From Toxorhynchites rutilus septentrionalis (Eukaryota; Arthropoda; Insecta; Diptera; Culicidae), in contig NC_073745.1 in the NCBI RefSeq assembly GCF_029784135.1, positions 61,850,218 to 61,914,217 of the forward strand: a DNA stretch of 64,000 nt. The letters run 5' to 3'. The position numbers and the translations under genes are program-made. Position 1 is the stretch's first letter. Each line of letters starts with the position of its first letter. The notes under the pieces are model-generated. The model was not told the origin of the DNA. It saw only the letters and a list, made by a program, of their open reading frames with translations, and searched no databases. Below, one piece after another: positions 44,210-56,089 of this stretch.

Positions 44210-45420
44210 CGATATAGTGGTCTCAGATTTTCGTGAAAAGTGGTAGTTTTGTTCTTTATCGCAAAACATTAGACCCGTATTTTATATTTTTTCAGTAGGG
44301 TGAACATTTCAATTTTAGGGTTGTCCGAAAAATCAAGTTTTTCCTCTTTTTTTTTTTCCAAAAATGACTTTTTTCAAAAATTCTTTTTCAAAAAACTTTT
44401 GAACTACTAAACCGATTCAGATGATCGATATATCAAAATAGAGCCAATTACCTGTTTTTTTTTTGGAAAAATACTACACCTGTAGGAAATTTGATTTCTG
44501 TTCTCGTTCTTATTGATTGTATTCGTTTTTTTATTGTTTTCATAGTCTAGGGACCAAAGGCGCCATAGTTTTTTTTATATTTGTTCTGGAAATCTGAGGG
44601 TTTTTCATACAACATATCTCGAAACCAGGTAAGCGTTTTTTTTTCGTTTTTGAGTTGCGATTTTTCAAAGATAGCCGATGGTCCAAAAAATCTGTTTATT
44701 TCATTTTTTCCACTACAAAAAATCATAACTTTTGATCTACTAGACCGATTCAGATGATCGACATATCAAATCAAAGCCAATGAGCTAGTCTTGTTTAAAA
44801 AATATTATATTCAGAATCAAAATGAATTTTGTTTTCGTAATTATTGATTATATTTGTTTTTCATAGCTTACATCGTTTCGGGACCAAGGGCGCCATATTT
44901 TGTTATATTTTTTCCTGAAAACTGAGGTTTTTTCACATAATATATCCGAATACCAGAGAGGTGTTCATTTTTGTTTCTAAGTTGTGATTTTTCAAAGTTA
45001 ACATGTTTTCAGTTTTTGTTCAACATGTGTATGCGACTATACTGGATGTATGTGATTATAATCCAATTAATTGGCAAATGTGTTATTTTTTTCAAAAAAA
45101 GTTAGTTAGGCTTTAATTTGATATGTCGATCATCTGAATCGGTCCAGTAGTTCAAAGGAAATAATTTTTTGAAGAAAGACATCTTTGGGAAAAAAGGGGA
45201 AAATGATTTTTTGGACCATTGGTTAACTTTGGAAAATCATAACTCAATAACGAAAAAAAACGTTTCGAGATATGTTATGTGAAAAATCCTCAGCTTTCCA
45301 GAAAAATATAAAAAAACCGAGACTATGAAAACAATAAAAAACGAATACAATCAATAATAACGAGAGCGGAACTCAAACTTTCTGCAGGTATAGTATTGAC
45401 CAGGTGATTGGCTCATCTGA
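44210..45420. repeat. Foldback element built of FB repeat arms
   Basis: Forward FB units (CCGATTCAGATGATCGA at about 44410 and 44745) are followed by an inverted arm (TCGATCATCTGAATCGG near 45126, with GACTATGAAAACAATAAAAA near 45322). The result is a long imperfect hairpin of over 1 kb. Non-coding. Confidence 0.6.
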
Positions 45421-46478
45421 TCATCTGATCAGAAATTAAATTTCCTTTTATTTTTTTTCCCGCCTCAGTCCTTAATCAATCAATCATCGTCAACTTATTC
45501 TACAAATAACCGTTTCAGGGCGACCAAACCATTCTACAAAACAGTTATTTTTGAATATAATATCCGATATTATAATCGAACGAATTGAATAAGAAAACAC
45601 CATAGCCCTACGTCAACAATGCGGTCGTGTCTTGGGCACAACCTCCTATATTGTTTTATATTTTTTACAAAAATTTTTAACTCAAAAACTCTAAATCCTA
45701 CAAGATTCTGGTCAAAAAATAAAATGTACTTCCTTCCCTCTTTGTTTTTAAGAGGCTAAGACTTTGCAAAAAAATTTAGGGAATTGTCTAAATCTTCAAT
45801 CTGAAATGTTGATGCCAATGGCCAGTCCAGTTAGTATGAAATGCGTTAATTATATTTTGTTCTGAATTGTACAGATCAATTAGGTTTTGGATGATTCATT
45901 CTATTCAACCATTATCATGCATTATGCACAACTATTTAAAAAAAAGGGGCTTCTAAAAGAATTGTGGGGCGCATTTATGTCGATGATTTTGTCTCATTTC
46001 TCAACATTCGTTACAAATCATATGTTCACAAAATCAAAGAGCAAAGATAAACAAGTATAACCTAAACAAGTAAAGCTTGAAAAAATTTGAAAAAGTTGCA
46101 TTATCGTAATACTCATTTTATCGCGAGATGGAATATCAGCGTTCAATTCACCTTACGACGGTTTAGCCGAGGTTAGCCACTTTTCCTCCCCGCTAATCAT
46201 AACTTTGAAGATCATTCACACATAGCTTCTTCACTTTCGTGTCCAACCCGGCGTGATATTTACATTTTCCCATTTTTGCATAATACCCAGAGCTCAGAGC
46301 CGCGGATAGCGCAAGCACTCGTATTTGGGTTCGCGCGCTCGTATCAAACAAATCGCGACATCGCCTGTGAACTCTGGCCCTCGAAAACGAGTTTTGTTTG
46401 TTCTGGTATGGTTTTTAGTGGTGGTATTATGAAAAAGTTGCCCAATGCTGCGTGGAAACCGGATAAATATTAACATAC
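45421..46478. other. Unassigned intronic DNA
   Basis: Holds CCTACGTCAACAATGCGGTCG at about 45607, a terminus-like motif also seen near 8131 and 50825, and GTTTCAGGGCGACC near 45515 that recurs inverted near 47760. No gene. Confidence 0.35.
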
Positions 46479-46644
46479 CGCGTCGTATTCGCTGCCGATT
46501 TTAGGAAACTCAAACTTCCCACTGTATCCGACGGCGCTCGCCACTCCGGCTATGAGCATCTTGCCCAGCGGTGGATGCTGGTCGAAGTAGAACGTGTTCC
46601 GCAGGTACAACGATGCAAAGCGACCATAGTGGATTTCATCAAAT
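46479..46644 (-). CDS. rt: POMT1 exon 2
   Basis: A 166-bp exon encoding [20 protein letters not shown], then [13 protein letters not shown] and [10 protein letters not shown]. The Asp-Glu pair (about residues 116-117) is the conserved first luminal acidic pair of PMT-family enzymes, needed for activity by family knowledge. The acceptor is GCAG before 46644; the donor is GTATGT at 46478. A 72-bp intron (46645-46716) separates it from exon 1. Confidence 0.93.
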
Positions 46645-46716
46645 CTGCAAAAAAACGGAGACAGACATTGTTTCTCCTTGTAACATTCACAAGTGCAACA
46701 AAAGGCAAAAACTTAC

Positions 46717-47057
46717 ACAACCCCTTTGGGATGGGTAATCTTGTAGAACCGTGTCACGAACGAGAGGAGGAACAGCACAACCGAAGCTCCGTCCAGTTGG
46801 AATCGCATCATGAACCGCTGGGAATCATCTTCATCGCTGATAACACTTTCGATTTCTTTTGCGCGATCATCACAAACGCGTGACTTAAGATTCTCGGGTT
46901 CGTCACTGGCAGACGGTTGCTGTCGTTTAATGTTCTTCGGTGGTTTTTGCTCTTTTCCGGGCTGAATTTCCTTCTCACTTTGCACATCTTCCACGGATGA
47001 CGATTGTTTGCTGCTCTTCTTGGGCGACGATTTTGTGTTGCGTAAATTCGGTTCCAT
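46717..47057 (-). CDS. rt: POMT1 exon 1
   Basis: The start is ATG 47057 (MEPNLRNTKSSPKKSSKQSS). An earlier in-frame ATG at 47117 exists, but this one begins the charged cytosolic tail. The first ~85 residues are Ser/Lys/Glu-rich and disordered; a first membrane helix follows (LDGASVVLFLLSFVTRFYKI), ending THPKGVV at the donor GTAAGT. 113 codons plus 2 nt; the phase fits exon 2. The start choice is moderately sure. Confidence 0.85.
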
Positions 47058-48320
47058 CGTCGAATACAATGTGGCTTTTGTTTGTTCACTGGCAAGACAT
47101 TGACGAACCACCACCAAATAGGTCGTGGCAAATTTGAGGGCTACTGTTGGAACGGATCTTTATTGTGCGATAACAATGTGTTGGCACAGAGGGCGAACGA
47201 AACACATCTCGATAGCACGAAAGCACCAAACGGACTGAAAGTGAATGTTGTTCGAAACATGAATGAGTGGAGGAATGTCAGAAGATGGCGTGTAAGTGTG
47301 GATGTTACGAGCTTTGGAATGAGTTCGTTCAATGCTGAGTGTACACCGAGAGAAATCTCTGGCACATAGTGAATGTAGGGGAAATAGGTATAATGGGCTA
47401 CCTTAACACTTTGCCATCTGGCAACACCACAGTGGTTACGTGCGCATAGAAGAAGAAGTTCGCACATGGTTACATTACAATTGCTCAAAAGTTATTGATA
47501 TAACTCCACAATCTTCCGACATCAATCCCAGTAAAAAATTAGAGAAGTTATCTGTGTAGGAAATTTATAAACCATTAAATTTTAAAAAAATTACAATTTT
47601 AAAAACCACTTGATGAAAAAAACTATAAATATTACTTCCGAATACACCAAAAAATTATAGGAACTACGCTGTAGTTCATTTCAAGTCGCTTGTTTATAAC
47701 TGCGAATATTATTTTATTATGCTACGAAATTTTAGAAATAACCATTCTATCAGTATGGTCGCCCTGAAATTTTTTTTTTTCTTGTAGAATCATTTGGCGA
47801 TTATTCTTTGATGATTCATTCTGGTCCTCGCAGAACAAAACATGCTCGAGATAAGCGCAGTTATCATCCGTAGTGGAGAAAGTTTTGCTACTGGCAAGCG
47901 AACCCAAATCACTGACAAAATTACAGAACATTCATTTTCTTGGTGAGCTGACGATAGCCTAGCTTGATGATTCCCCACACAAATGTGTAGCTGTAGAACC
48001 TTAAAGCAATGGCGTCAGTTTGATGCAATTATTGCAATGCTAGAGACATCAGCGAGTAATTTGATTGCGTCCACAGCTCAATCCGAAACTTTTTCAGTTC
48101 ATTCGTCTCTAACCTTCAAAAAGGCCCTTGGAAAACTTTACTTTTCCCTCGTATTACTCCTCTACTCCTCATCGTTCAGCTTTGCCCAACAACATCGTTA
48201 TGTTGTTCAGTCGGTGTCCTCACGAAGAATGAAAGTTTGCCTTAGCTAGATCCACTGTTTATACTCTAGGCAAATATTCCCCTGATAAGAGTAACGCAGT
48301 GATTTTTTGTCGCGTCACAT
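47058..48320. other. POMT1 upstream region with promoter-like repeat
   Basis: 47058-47500 should include the POMT1 5' UTR and promoter; no clear TATA is seen. From about 47760 the DNA is repeat-like. Near 48272 (minus strand) CTAGAGTATAAACAGTGGATC matches the promoter-like repeat at 30756 in inverted orientation. Confidence 0.45.
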
Positions 48321-48329
48321 TTTTTTATT

Positions 48330-48500
48330 ATGGAGCTGAGAGCCGCCATCAAATTTTATGCCTCCAGGGCAAACAGTGAAGGCGGTCTTCTACAAAAGTG
48401 TCCTGGAACAATTAGAGGCAAGTTTCCAGCCAAACGAAAGATGACTGTCATCACCCATCCCCCCTATTCTCCGGACCTCGCCCCGGTAGACTTTTTGACG
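48330..48500 (+). pseudogene. Mariner-type transposase fragment
   Basis: AVFYKSVLEQLE-like and then, after a shift, VITHPPYSPDLAPVDFL can be read. This is the region around the third catalytic Asp of mariner-like enzymes. Short and broken. Confidence 0.6.
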
Positions 48501-48656
48501 TAGAATTACATCTTTCTGGAAGTATGCCAAATCAGAAAACAAGTCACGTTTTTATGAAATAAAGTTAACGTTAATAACGTGAATAACAGCGAACAAATTC
48601 TGACACTTTGCACACCAATGGAATCGGAAATTCTCTAATATTCGTTTGATATACTA

Positions 48657-49947
48657 AAGGGTGTGTCACATCAAATTGCATCACGGAAAAAAACGCTGTA
48701 GAAATTTAATTTTTAGGAATTATATCTTCAGCTTTCGCTTATAATCAGATAAGAGTGTATAGATCACGTTGGCCATGCTTCACTGTCAATTTTTCGTAAA
48801 TTTGGAAAAATGTCGTCGAACGAAAAAGAGCGTCGTGAATTAATCCTGTGCACTCATTTCGAGAATCCGGAGTTGTCACATCGGGACATCGGTAAGATGC
48901 TAGGAATCGTCCAATCCACGGTCAGCAGAGTACTAAAACGATACTTCGAGAACCTAACCATCGACCGGAAGGTGAAGAACGGCAAAAATGGATGCTCCGT
49001 CAGTGAAGAAGATCACAAGCACGTAGTTAAGCAGTTTAGACGTGATCCGAGAAGTTCGGTCCGGGATGTCGCCAATAAGCTGAACTTGTCAAGTTCATTC
49101 GTCCAGCGGACCAAGCAGCGGGAGGGCCTGCGTACATACAAGGTTCAGAAGGCTCCTAACCGCGACGAAAGGCAAAACATGGTGGGGAAGACGCGAGCCC
49201 GGAAGCTGTACACCGAAATGCTGACGAAGCCGCATTGCCTGGTAACGGACGACGAAACCTACGTCAAAGCGGACGTCAGCTGCCAGGCATGTTGTTCTTC
49301 TCCGCAGAGGACAAATCCAGCGTTCCGGAGGAGCAAGCAGAAACTATCCAAGTTTGCCAAAAAGTACATGGTGTGGCAAGCGATCTGCTCTTGCGGAAAG
49401 CGGAGCGCCCCCTTCGTGATGACCGGCACGGTAAACGGGCAGGTTTACCTTAAGGAGTGCCTACAGAAGCGCTTACTACCACTATTGAAGCAGCACGAGG
49501 GCCCGACCATCTTCTGGCCGGATCTCGCTTCGTGCCACTATTCAAAGGACGTGTTGGAGTGGTACGAAGCCAACGGGGTCACCTTCGTGCCAAAGGAAAT
49601 GAACCCGCCCAACGCGCCGGAGCTTCGCCCAATAGAGAAATATTGGGTGATTATGAAGCAGGCCCTCCGGAAGAACCCAAAAGTTGTCAAAACGGAGGCG
49701 GACTTCAAGAGTAAATGGATTTCTGTTCAAAAAAAAACTACAACCTGACGTTGTACAGAACCTTATGGACGGGGTAAAGAGGAAGGTGCCAGCATACGGG
49801 CTTGGGCTCGAAGTATGAATAAAAAGAAAATGCCAAAAGTTGTTTAATAGTTTTTATTTTACTGTCTAAAATTTTCAAAAGGATTGGTCTACTGGGCGAA
49901 TTTCTACAGCGTTTTTTCCGTGATGCAATTTGATGTGACACACCCTT
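48657..49947 (+). mobile_element. ITmD37E copy D, full length
   Basis: 1291 bp with both TIRs and TA on each side (48655-48656, 49948-49949). An empty paralogous site is at about 30620-30640. Confidence 0.9.
48810..49818 (+). pseudogene. ITmD37E transposase, copy D (frameshifted)
   Basis: ATG 48810 opens the normal HTH part. After DDETYVKAD a 4-bp loss (GACGTCAGC where GACTTTCGTCAGC is expected) shifts the frame, and a 5-bp loss before KQKLSKFAKK restores it. About 20 residues after the first catalytic Asp are therefore scrambled. PDLASCHYSKD and RPIEKYW are intact. A change in the A-run near 49735 then truncates the C-terminus (ends QKKTTT at 49748); the usual GLGLEV end is at 49818. Confidence 0.88.
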
Positions 49948-51340
49948 TATACAGTACAATCACCTAATGCCTAAACAGTTCAAATTAATGAAAACTGGAA
50001 GCATTCCCATATTCCCATACATTTGTTCTGCCGATTTGTGTGTATTCCCGAACAGAGCTGACAATAACGAGCAACTGATACATTCGTTTCTGCCCGTTTT
50101 CAGCATATTTGGTTTGAATAAGCCATCCACGATTTGAAGCCACACCACTTCTCGTTTAGTGGTCATCGAAGCAACATGATTGCCGCAGAGCGTCGAGTGG
50201 GAGAGTATTGTTTTCTCGTCGGGTGAAGGAGGACTATGGAATAGATTTTCTTACCACAAGGGCCCTTCTCGGGGCTAGAGGCGGAAACCAAAAATAGAAT
50301 AGAAGGAGAACACAGATGCGAGTGAGCTAGCATAACACAACGAACGGATATCATTCATGCCTAATGCTGATTTCACACACATACACACACAGCTCGTTAC
50401 AAGGAGAGGAAGCCCTCTGTATCGAGGTGTCTACGACAAAGAAGATCAGCATACGAGAATTTTTTGTGCTAGTGCGGATAAGGAAGAGTATCCAGAATTT
50501 TTGAATACAGATATACACTAAATTTATTCAGATAAACGTATAATTCATGAAAGTATGCTTTCAAATTCCAGTAGGGTAGCCTTACTGTTGCATGTTGTGG
50601 GGTTCGATCACATCTCAAGCGGAATATAGGAGCAAAAAGGGATCATAGTTTGTGAGCGTTATCTGAGTGTGAGGGAAAGTCTGATGCGAGTTGAACCAAA
50701 TAAACGAGAAGTGCTGATAGCTTTCGACCCTACTCGAATCTTTGGAGTCTACTGAAGTAATAAAAAATTAAATAGCTGAAAAGATATAACAAAATGGATT
50801 GAATAATATAATTCCGTAGTTCTACGTCGGAAACTGCGGTCGTGTTCTAGATACAACCCATTACAATTTTTCTTGTTTCCCAAGCTAAAGAACGCTATGA
50901 AAGGGTACCGTTTTGATGATGTTCCAGACATTCAACGGAATGTGACGCGTATTATGAACTCCATACTGGCTGAGCAGTTTAAACGCGCCTTCCGACACCT
51001 CTACGAACGTTCAAAAATTTGTGTGGTAAGTAGACTTTCCGAGATCTCGCACAGCACAGCAAATCAGCCTCGTATCTCACACAATCATTGCGAGCTGTGT
51101 ACAACAAATGAATTAATTGTTTGGATGACTTTAGCAGCGATATTTATGTGAAACAGTTCTTCATTACTAATTGTTCTACGTGCCATATTACGAAGATTAA
51201 GATTTTAACACCAGAAGCAGAACTTCCCCGACAGCTCCAAATGTCACTTTGAGGCAGATACACGAGAAAGTCTCGCTAGCTTCTCTTACATGCATACAAC
51301 ATCGCTCATGTTGAGGTGCAACGAGGTATTCTTGAGCGCA

Positions 51341-51655
51341 TCTCAATATTTTACGAAAGAGAAGAGAAGGAGCCGAACCTAGGCTCATGTGGTAAAGCCC
51401 GGTCTCATCGTTTGCACATGAAGGGATTGTGAGGAGGATTAAATCAATACTCGTCTCATGAAATTTAGGCGCGTGTGCACAGGAAGTCTGAACACCTCTC
51501 AATATTTTACGAAAGAAAAGAGAAGGATCCAATCACAAGCCCTTGTGCTAAAGCCCGATCGCATCGTTTGCTAATGGAAGTGTTGTGAGGAAGAGAAAAT
51601 CGATACTCGTCTCTCGAAAATAAAGCGCGCGCTCAGGAAGTCTGGTGGAAAGAGA
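51341..51655. repeat. Tandem repeat, 156-bp period
   Basis: TCTCAATATTTTACGAAAG starts at 51341 and 51497, each followed by AAGAGAAGGA..CCC and ACTCGTCTC blocks. Two units. No coding potential. Confidence 0.65.
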
Positions 51656-53310
51656 AGGCCTATATGCAGAAAACTAATATCTAATCTTTTGAGTATCTCG
51701 TTTTTTATTTGTTTTTACAAAATAGTCTAAATAAATAAATAGTTGATGATGATTATGATGATGACCCACCTCATACCCCTACAAAGATTTGAGTAGGACG
51801 ATTTATATTATAGATAATATTTATTTTCAAACATATCAAGAAGCGAGTATTATAAAAACAAAAACAAAGCGAACTGGCTCTGTAATATCTATCAATACTG
51901 GCAATAAATATCTATCAATAGAACATTAAAAATAGGCATAAACTGGGAAAAAAATTAACAATGTTCTTATCCATATTGACATTCACACAGTCAAAGTCTC
52001 AACTTCAGGCCCAAAGTTTTTTCCAAGGCATGTCAAGAAAATTTCCAACCCGGAAAGATCCTTGACTGATTTTGAACCCAAAAGTTTCAACTTAGAACAT
52101 ATAAGAGATCTACCACAATCAGAAATAATCGATATAACCATCTGATGAAAGATAGTTTACGACAACTTTGAATGAGCTATCCCAATTGCAGTTTCCCCTT
52201 CAGACCCTACATAAAATAAAAAAATTTCATTGTGTGTCAATTTTCTGCCAGTGCTCATTATTAACATTAGTCCAGGCCCACCAAACGCGCGCGAGGCTCA
52301 AACTTTCGTAGACAACGCTCGTTTTTCTTTGTTTTTTAATAATTTAATAATCAATACAATAATAAAAAAAAACATCATCATCATCAGTACGAACATGGCA
52401 GTTTGAGATACCTGTAATTTTTTTTAAATTTCAAAATTAGTAAACATAAATAAATTAATTTACAAAAAATTTTCGAAAACCTGTTTACAGAACAGATTTA
52501 ACGTGGGAAATACACATTCTCTTAAACTCTGCCATTGTTGCCGCTCGTATTACTTCCCTGGCCATCGAATTGAAAAAAATGCGCGCGTCCAACATCAAAT
52601 TAGAGGAAGTGTATCTATTAAATCTTGAAATCAAACGCATGAACTTATTTTGTAAACGCTGCAATCTCGTTAATTGTGTATTATTTGCAAGGAACAGGAT
52701 CGACGAGCAAAAGTCTATATGTGGTGAGATCAATGATTTATATAACTTAATTTTACTATTTATTGTCAACTCTCTCTTCAAACGACACAAAACGCCGTAC
52801 TTTTTGGCAATCTTCTTGATAACATTATTAATATGAGACTTCAAAGTTAAATTATCGTCAATGATAACTCCTAAGTATTTGATTTCTTTCACGCGTTCTA
52901 GTGTCTCACCATCTATTTTAAAATTAACGTCAATACTGGAGTTTGCTTAAATTAGCATGTATTTTGTTTTGCCAACATTCAATTTCAATTGTTTGAATTT
53001 AAGCCACTGAGCCAGAGAATGCTAATCTTCGTTTATGTGTTCCTTGGTTTCTTTTATATCCTTAGCTGCGATGAACAGGACAGTGTCATTCGCGAACAAA
53101 TTAATATCACAGTATCGTAAAACCCGTCGCACCCCGAGTGAGTTGCCGATGGGATCGGAAATAGAATCATTAAAACGAGTCTTTTGAGTTCCGTCGCAAA
53201 AATAGCTTTCGAACCATTTGTACGACATTCCCACAATTCCATTGCGCTCCAATGTTCGCAACAAGAAGGGCCTAGAAGTTGTTTCAAAAGCGCGTTTAAG
53301 TTCCAGAAAT

Positions 53311-53440
53311 ACACCCATGTTTTTTTTACGCGGGGGATACGTACCTCGTAAAAAAAACTGCGTAAAGAAAAACCGCGTTAATTGGAAAATCCGCGTAAAA
53401 AAACCACGAAAAAAAAACCGCATAAAAAAAACCTGGGTGT
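53311..53440. mobile_element. 130-bp MITE inside LINE copy 2
   Basis: The ends ACACCCATGTTTTTTTTACG and inverted ACACCCAGGTTTTTTTTATG enclose CGCGTAAA-rich sequence. It interrupts the RT codons between TIFCG and VFLELKRAFE. The duplication is at most 2-3 bp. Confidence 0.6.
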
Positions 53441-53613
53441 ACCGCAAAATATAGTCTCTTTCGCCTCGATATTCTCTTTCCATTTTGCTAACACCAGATT
53501 TAGAGCGGTTTCACAAGAGTATCCCGACTGTTCCGGTATTAGCAAATTGTTGTTATCTACAAGATGCATCAGCTGGACTTTCATAACAAGTTCTAACATT
53601 TTTTCTGATATGT

Positions 53614-53888
53614 CTTCTTCTTCTTCAATGTCACTAACGTTCCTAGAGGAACTTCGCCGTCTCAACGTAGTATTACTTGCGTCATTTTTATTAGTACTTA
53701 GTTGAGATTTCTATGCCAAATAACACGCCTTGAATGCATTCTGAGTGGCAAGCTCTAGAATACGCGTGATCACAGTGCAAGTCGGAGCAAATTTCTTTGA
53801 CGAAAAATTCCCCCGACCAGAACGGGAATCGAACCCGAACACCCGGCATGTTAGTTATGACGCTAACCACTCGGCCACGGGCGCACGC
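53614..53888 (-). mobile_element. tRNA-derived SINE with GAA-repeat tail inside LINE copy 2
   Basis: On the minus strand the 5' end contains a tRNA-like head: A box TGGCCGAGTGGTTAGCGTC and B box GGTTCGATTCCC. A ~150-bp body and a GAAGAAGAAG tail follow. A 13-bp target duplication, TTTTCT(A/G)ATATGT, flanks it (53601-53613, 53889-53901). A different SINE family from the one at 5244; Gecko/Feilai-type, subfamily not assignable here. Confidence 0.85.
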
Positions 53889-55474
53889 TTTTCTAATATG
53901 TGCAACATGTTAATAGGGCGGTACTCTTCGGCTTTATCCGTTCCATTAACTTTGGGGATCGGAATCACAAGAGATTCGTAGAGACTCATTTATTAGGTCC
54001 AGTAGATTCATGTCCAATGACATGAAAGCAATCTTGTATCACTTTTGCGTTGACATTATCGATACCAGCCGATTTTTGCAATGACAAAAATCTCTAAGAG
54101 TTAAACTCAGCAAAAGTGATGGGTGAAAAACAATCTAGTCTACAATTGATATTAATCGGCTGTATCATTTCGTCGGGTTCACTGACCAAGTCAATACTTT
54201 AGTTGATCAGAACACTATTGACGAAATAACTGTTGAATTTATCGGCAATAATTTGGTCTGACTGCTCTTCTGACCTTTCGAAAAATATGGATCGCGGCAC
54301 ACAATTTTTAGAATTTAATATTTTTTTCAATAATTTCCATAGTTATTTGCTATTACTTTGATATTCATCGATTTTCCTCTGTATATGTTCACTTCTAGTC
54401 TTTCTCAAGGCCTGTGCATATATATTTCGCGCGAAAGTGTACCACTCCAATCATTTTCTAAATTAGTCCTTATAAACTTTCTGTACTTTTTTTTCTCTTT
54501 TGCGTTTGAGATACAGCAGATCAAAAGAGTACCAGCTGTTCGAATTTTTTATTTTAATATATTTTTCATCCACTAATATATTGGTACACTCTCTCGGAAT
54601 ATCAGTCAGAACAGCTGCTTTATCATTCAGATGTCCCGTCATTTCTGCAAAATCCAGGCTTGTCGAAACAAGCTGAGACATGGCTCCTTTGGAATATCTA
54701 TTCCAGTTTTCAATTTTTATACTATTTCCATAACGGTCGTCCTGTCCATTCTAAATGTAAACAAAAATTGTCTAATGATCAGTTACTTTGAATTTGACCT
54801 CTGTAAAAAAATGTACAGTAGCAAAATTTTAATACACGTGATCTATTAGAGTTCTACTATAATTAGATATTCTAGTAGTTTCGTTAACAGATTGTTTTAA
54901 AATAAAGTAATGTGATAATTGTTTCAATTGATTCGAATTTCGCACAATAAGCCAGTCAATGTTAAAGCCACCAGCAATTATATTTAACTTACCGCATTCA
55001 ACAAAGCTTTCCCACCAGTTTTCTAAAATTTCTAAAAAACGCGCTGGTCACTTTTCAATAGCTTCGTTTAAGCGAATGTCAAATTTAATTGATTCTTTTG
55101 CATAAACTGCAACACCTTCAGTGTGTTTGGAGTGCGACAAGCAAAAAGCAACTTTATAACCAGGAATATTGTATTGATCATATGATTCTTCATCAATTAT
55201 GTCAGTTTCAGAATGAAAAACCATCTGAGGACGCATATTTTCTACTAGATATCGCATTTCTACGTAGTTTGTAGGAAGCCCAGCAATATTCAGATAAATT
55301 ATTGCTAACTTCTTCTCACATATATTTTATCTAAATTGCTATTTGGTTTGGAAAAAGTTCCTTTTTTTCTTATCCAACAGTCTCCGATAGACAGGACACT
55401 GTGTGCTATAAGCTGGATGATTTATATCCAAATTCAGCTTCCGTTCCTATTGAACTTGATACAATTTATGCATT

Positions 55475-55990
55475 TCAATTCATTTGATGAGCACTCAGAT
55501 GTTTTATGTTTTTCATTGCATCTTGAACATATTTGTTCTTTCTCACAATCTGCCCGAATTCTCCACATTTGAAACAACGCAACACATTAAAGGCCTCAAC
55601 CACGGTACATTTATCCCACCCGATGCCTACACTACTAGCAGTCATCAGGTTTCTGTGAGTATCATGGTAAACTCCAATTGTCGTGTTGTATTTGTTATAT
55701 TTCAGGCGTGGATTTTGATATTCACCAACAACCTTGACATCATTAATAGAAATGTTTTCATTTCGACTCTTCAAGTTGTCAATGAAAACATCAGAGGAAT
55801 ATCGATCTCTCATCCCTATAATTTTCAATTTCGGCTTTATTGGTTTTGGAATAAAAGTACTAATTTCGTCATTTTCGTGTGCCGCTCTCATTAACTATCT
55901 CTCGTTTCTAATTGAGGAATTCCTCAAAACTGTCCTCATTTTTTCTGGTGAACTTGGAACATGTGCGATGCTCTTCAGTAGCGGCTTCAC
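55475..55990 (-). pseudogene. ORF1 remnant of LINE copy 2
   Basis: Reads KPKLKIIGMRDRYSSDVFID, NVLRCFKCGEFG, aligning with residues of copy 1 ORF1 (VPRLKIVGMSDQHSSDVFID, NVLRCFKCGEFG). The first knuckle is broken after GEFG. The upstream part is 5' truncated near 56065. Confidence 0.75.
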
Positions 55991-56089
55991 GGTAATCTGA
56001 TGAATGCCCCATTTATTGAATATCGATATCAAGTTGCTCTTTTGATTGTCCTTAAGGGCGCCGTTTTTTCGTGCTCTAAAAAAAAAAAT

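Larger units (their letters stand above)
30195..46478 (-). other. rt: POMT1 intron 2, 16.3 kb, filled with mobile DNA
   Basis: Bounded by donor GTATGT at 46478 and acceptor CAG at 30195-30197, phase 0. It contains a hAT-like element with histone sequences, two LINEs, MITEs, a Helitron tail and foldback repeats. The other two POMT1 introns are 63 bp and 72 bp. Splicing must bridge all of this. Confidence 0.85.
48490..50870. repeat. GACGTAG-ended repeat, copy 2, with ITmD37E copy D inside
   Basis: The left motif TTTTTGACGTAGAATTAC (near 48495) and right motif TAGTTCTACGTCGGAAACTG (near 50817) are inverted. 48525-48656 and 49950-50080 align with the continuous stretch 30470-30740, confirming that copy D interrupted it. 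The rest, about 50080-50815, has no recognised gene. Confidence 0.45.
52485..55257 (-). pseudogene. ORF2 remnants of LINE copy 2
   Basis: In order on the minus strand: endonuclease (SETDIIDEESYDQYNIPGYK), linker (AAVLTDIPRECTNIL), RT start (IPKVNGTDKAEEYRPINML), a fingers/palm piece (SEKMLELVMK..LIPEQSGYSCETALN) and GVFLELKRAFET. The CDGTQKTRF and RRVLRYCDINLFANDTVLF stretch (YADD position altered) follows, then the C-terminal domain to SHVKSVL. Many shifts; two insertions split it. Confidence 0.75.
51745..56065 (-). mobile_element. CR1-group-like LINE, copy 2, degenerate, with insertions
   Basis: Minus-strand element parallel to copy 1. The 3' tail (TCATCATCAT) is at 51745-51775, preceded by TTTGTAGGGGTATGAGG. 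RT pieces lie at 52485-52892 (KEIKYLGVIIDDNLTL) and around 53100-53500. ORF2 linker is at 54463-54681, endonuclease remnants at 55048-55257 and ORF1 remnants to about 56000. It carries a SINE and a small MITE. Confidence 0.75.

Noticed and set aside
53815..53888. tRNA-like sequence (minus strand)
   Set aside because: It is the head of a SINE: it continues into a body with a GAA tail and is flanked by a 13-bp duplication, and no good acceptor stem closes it.
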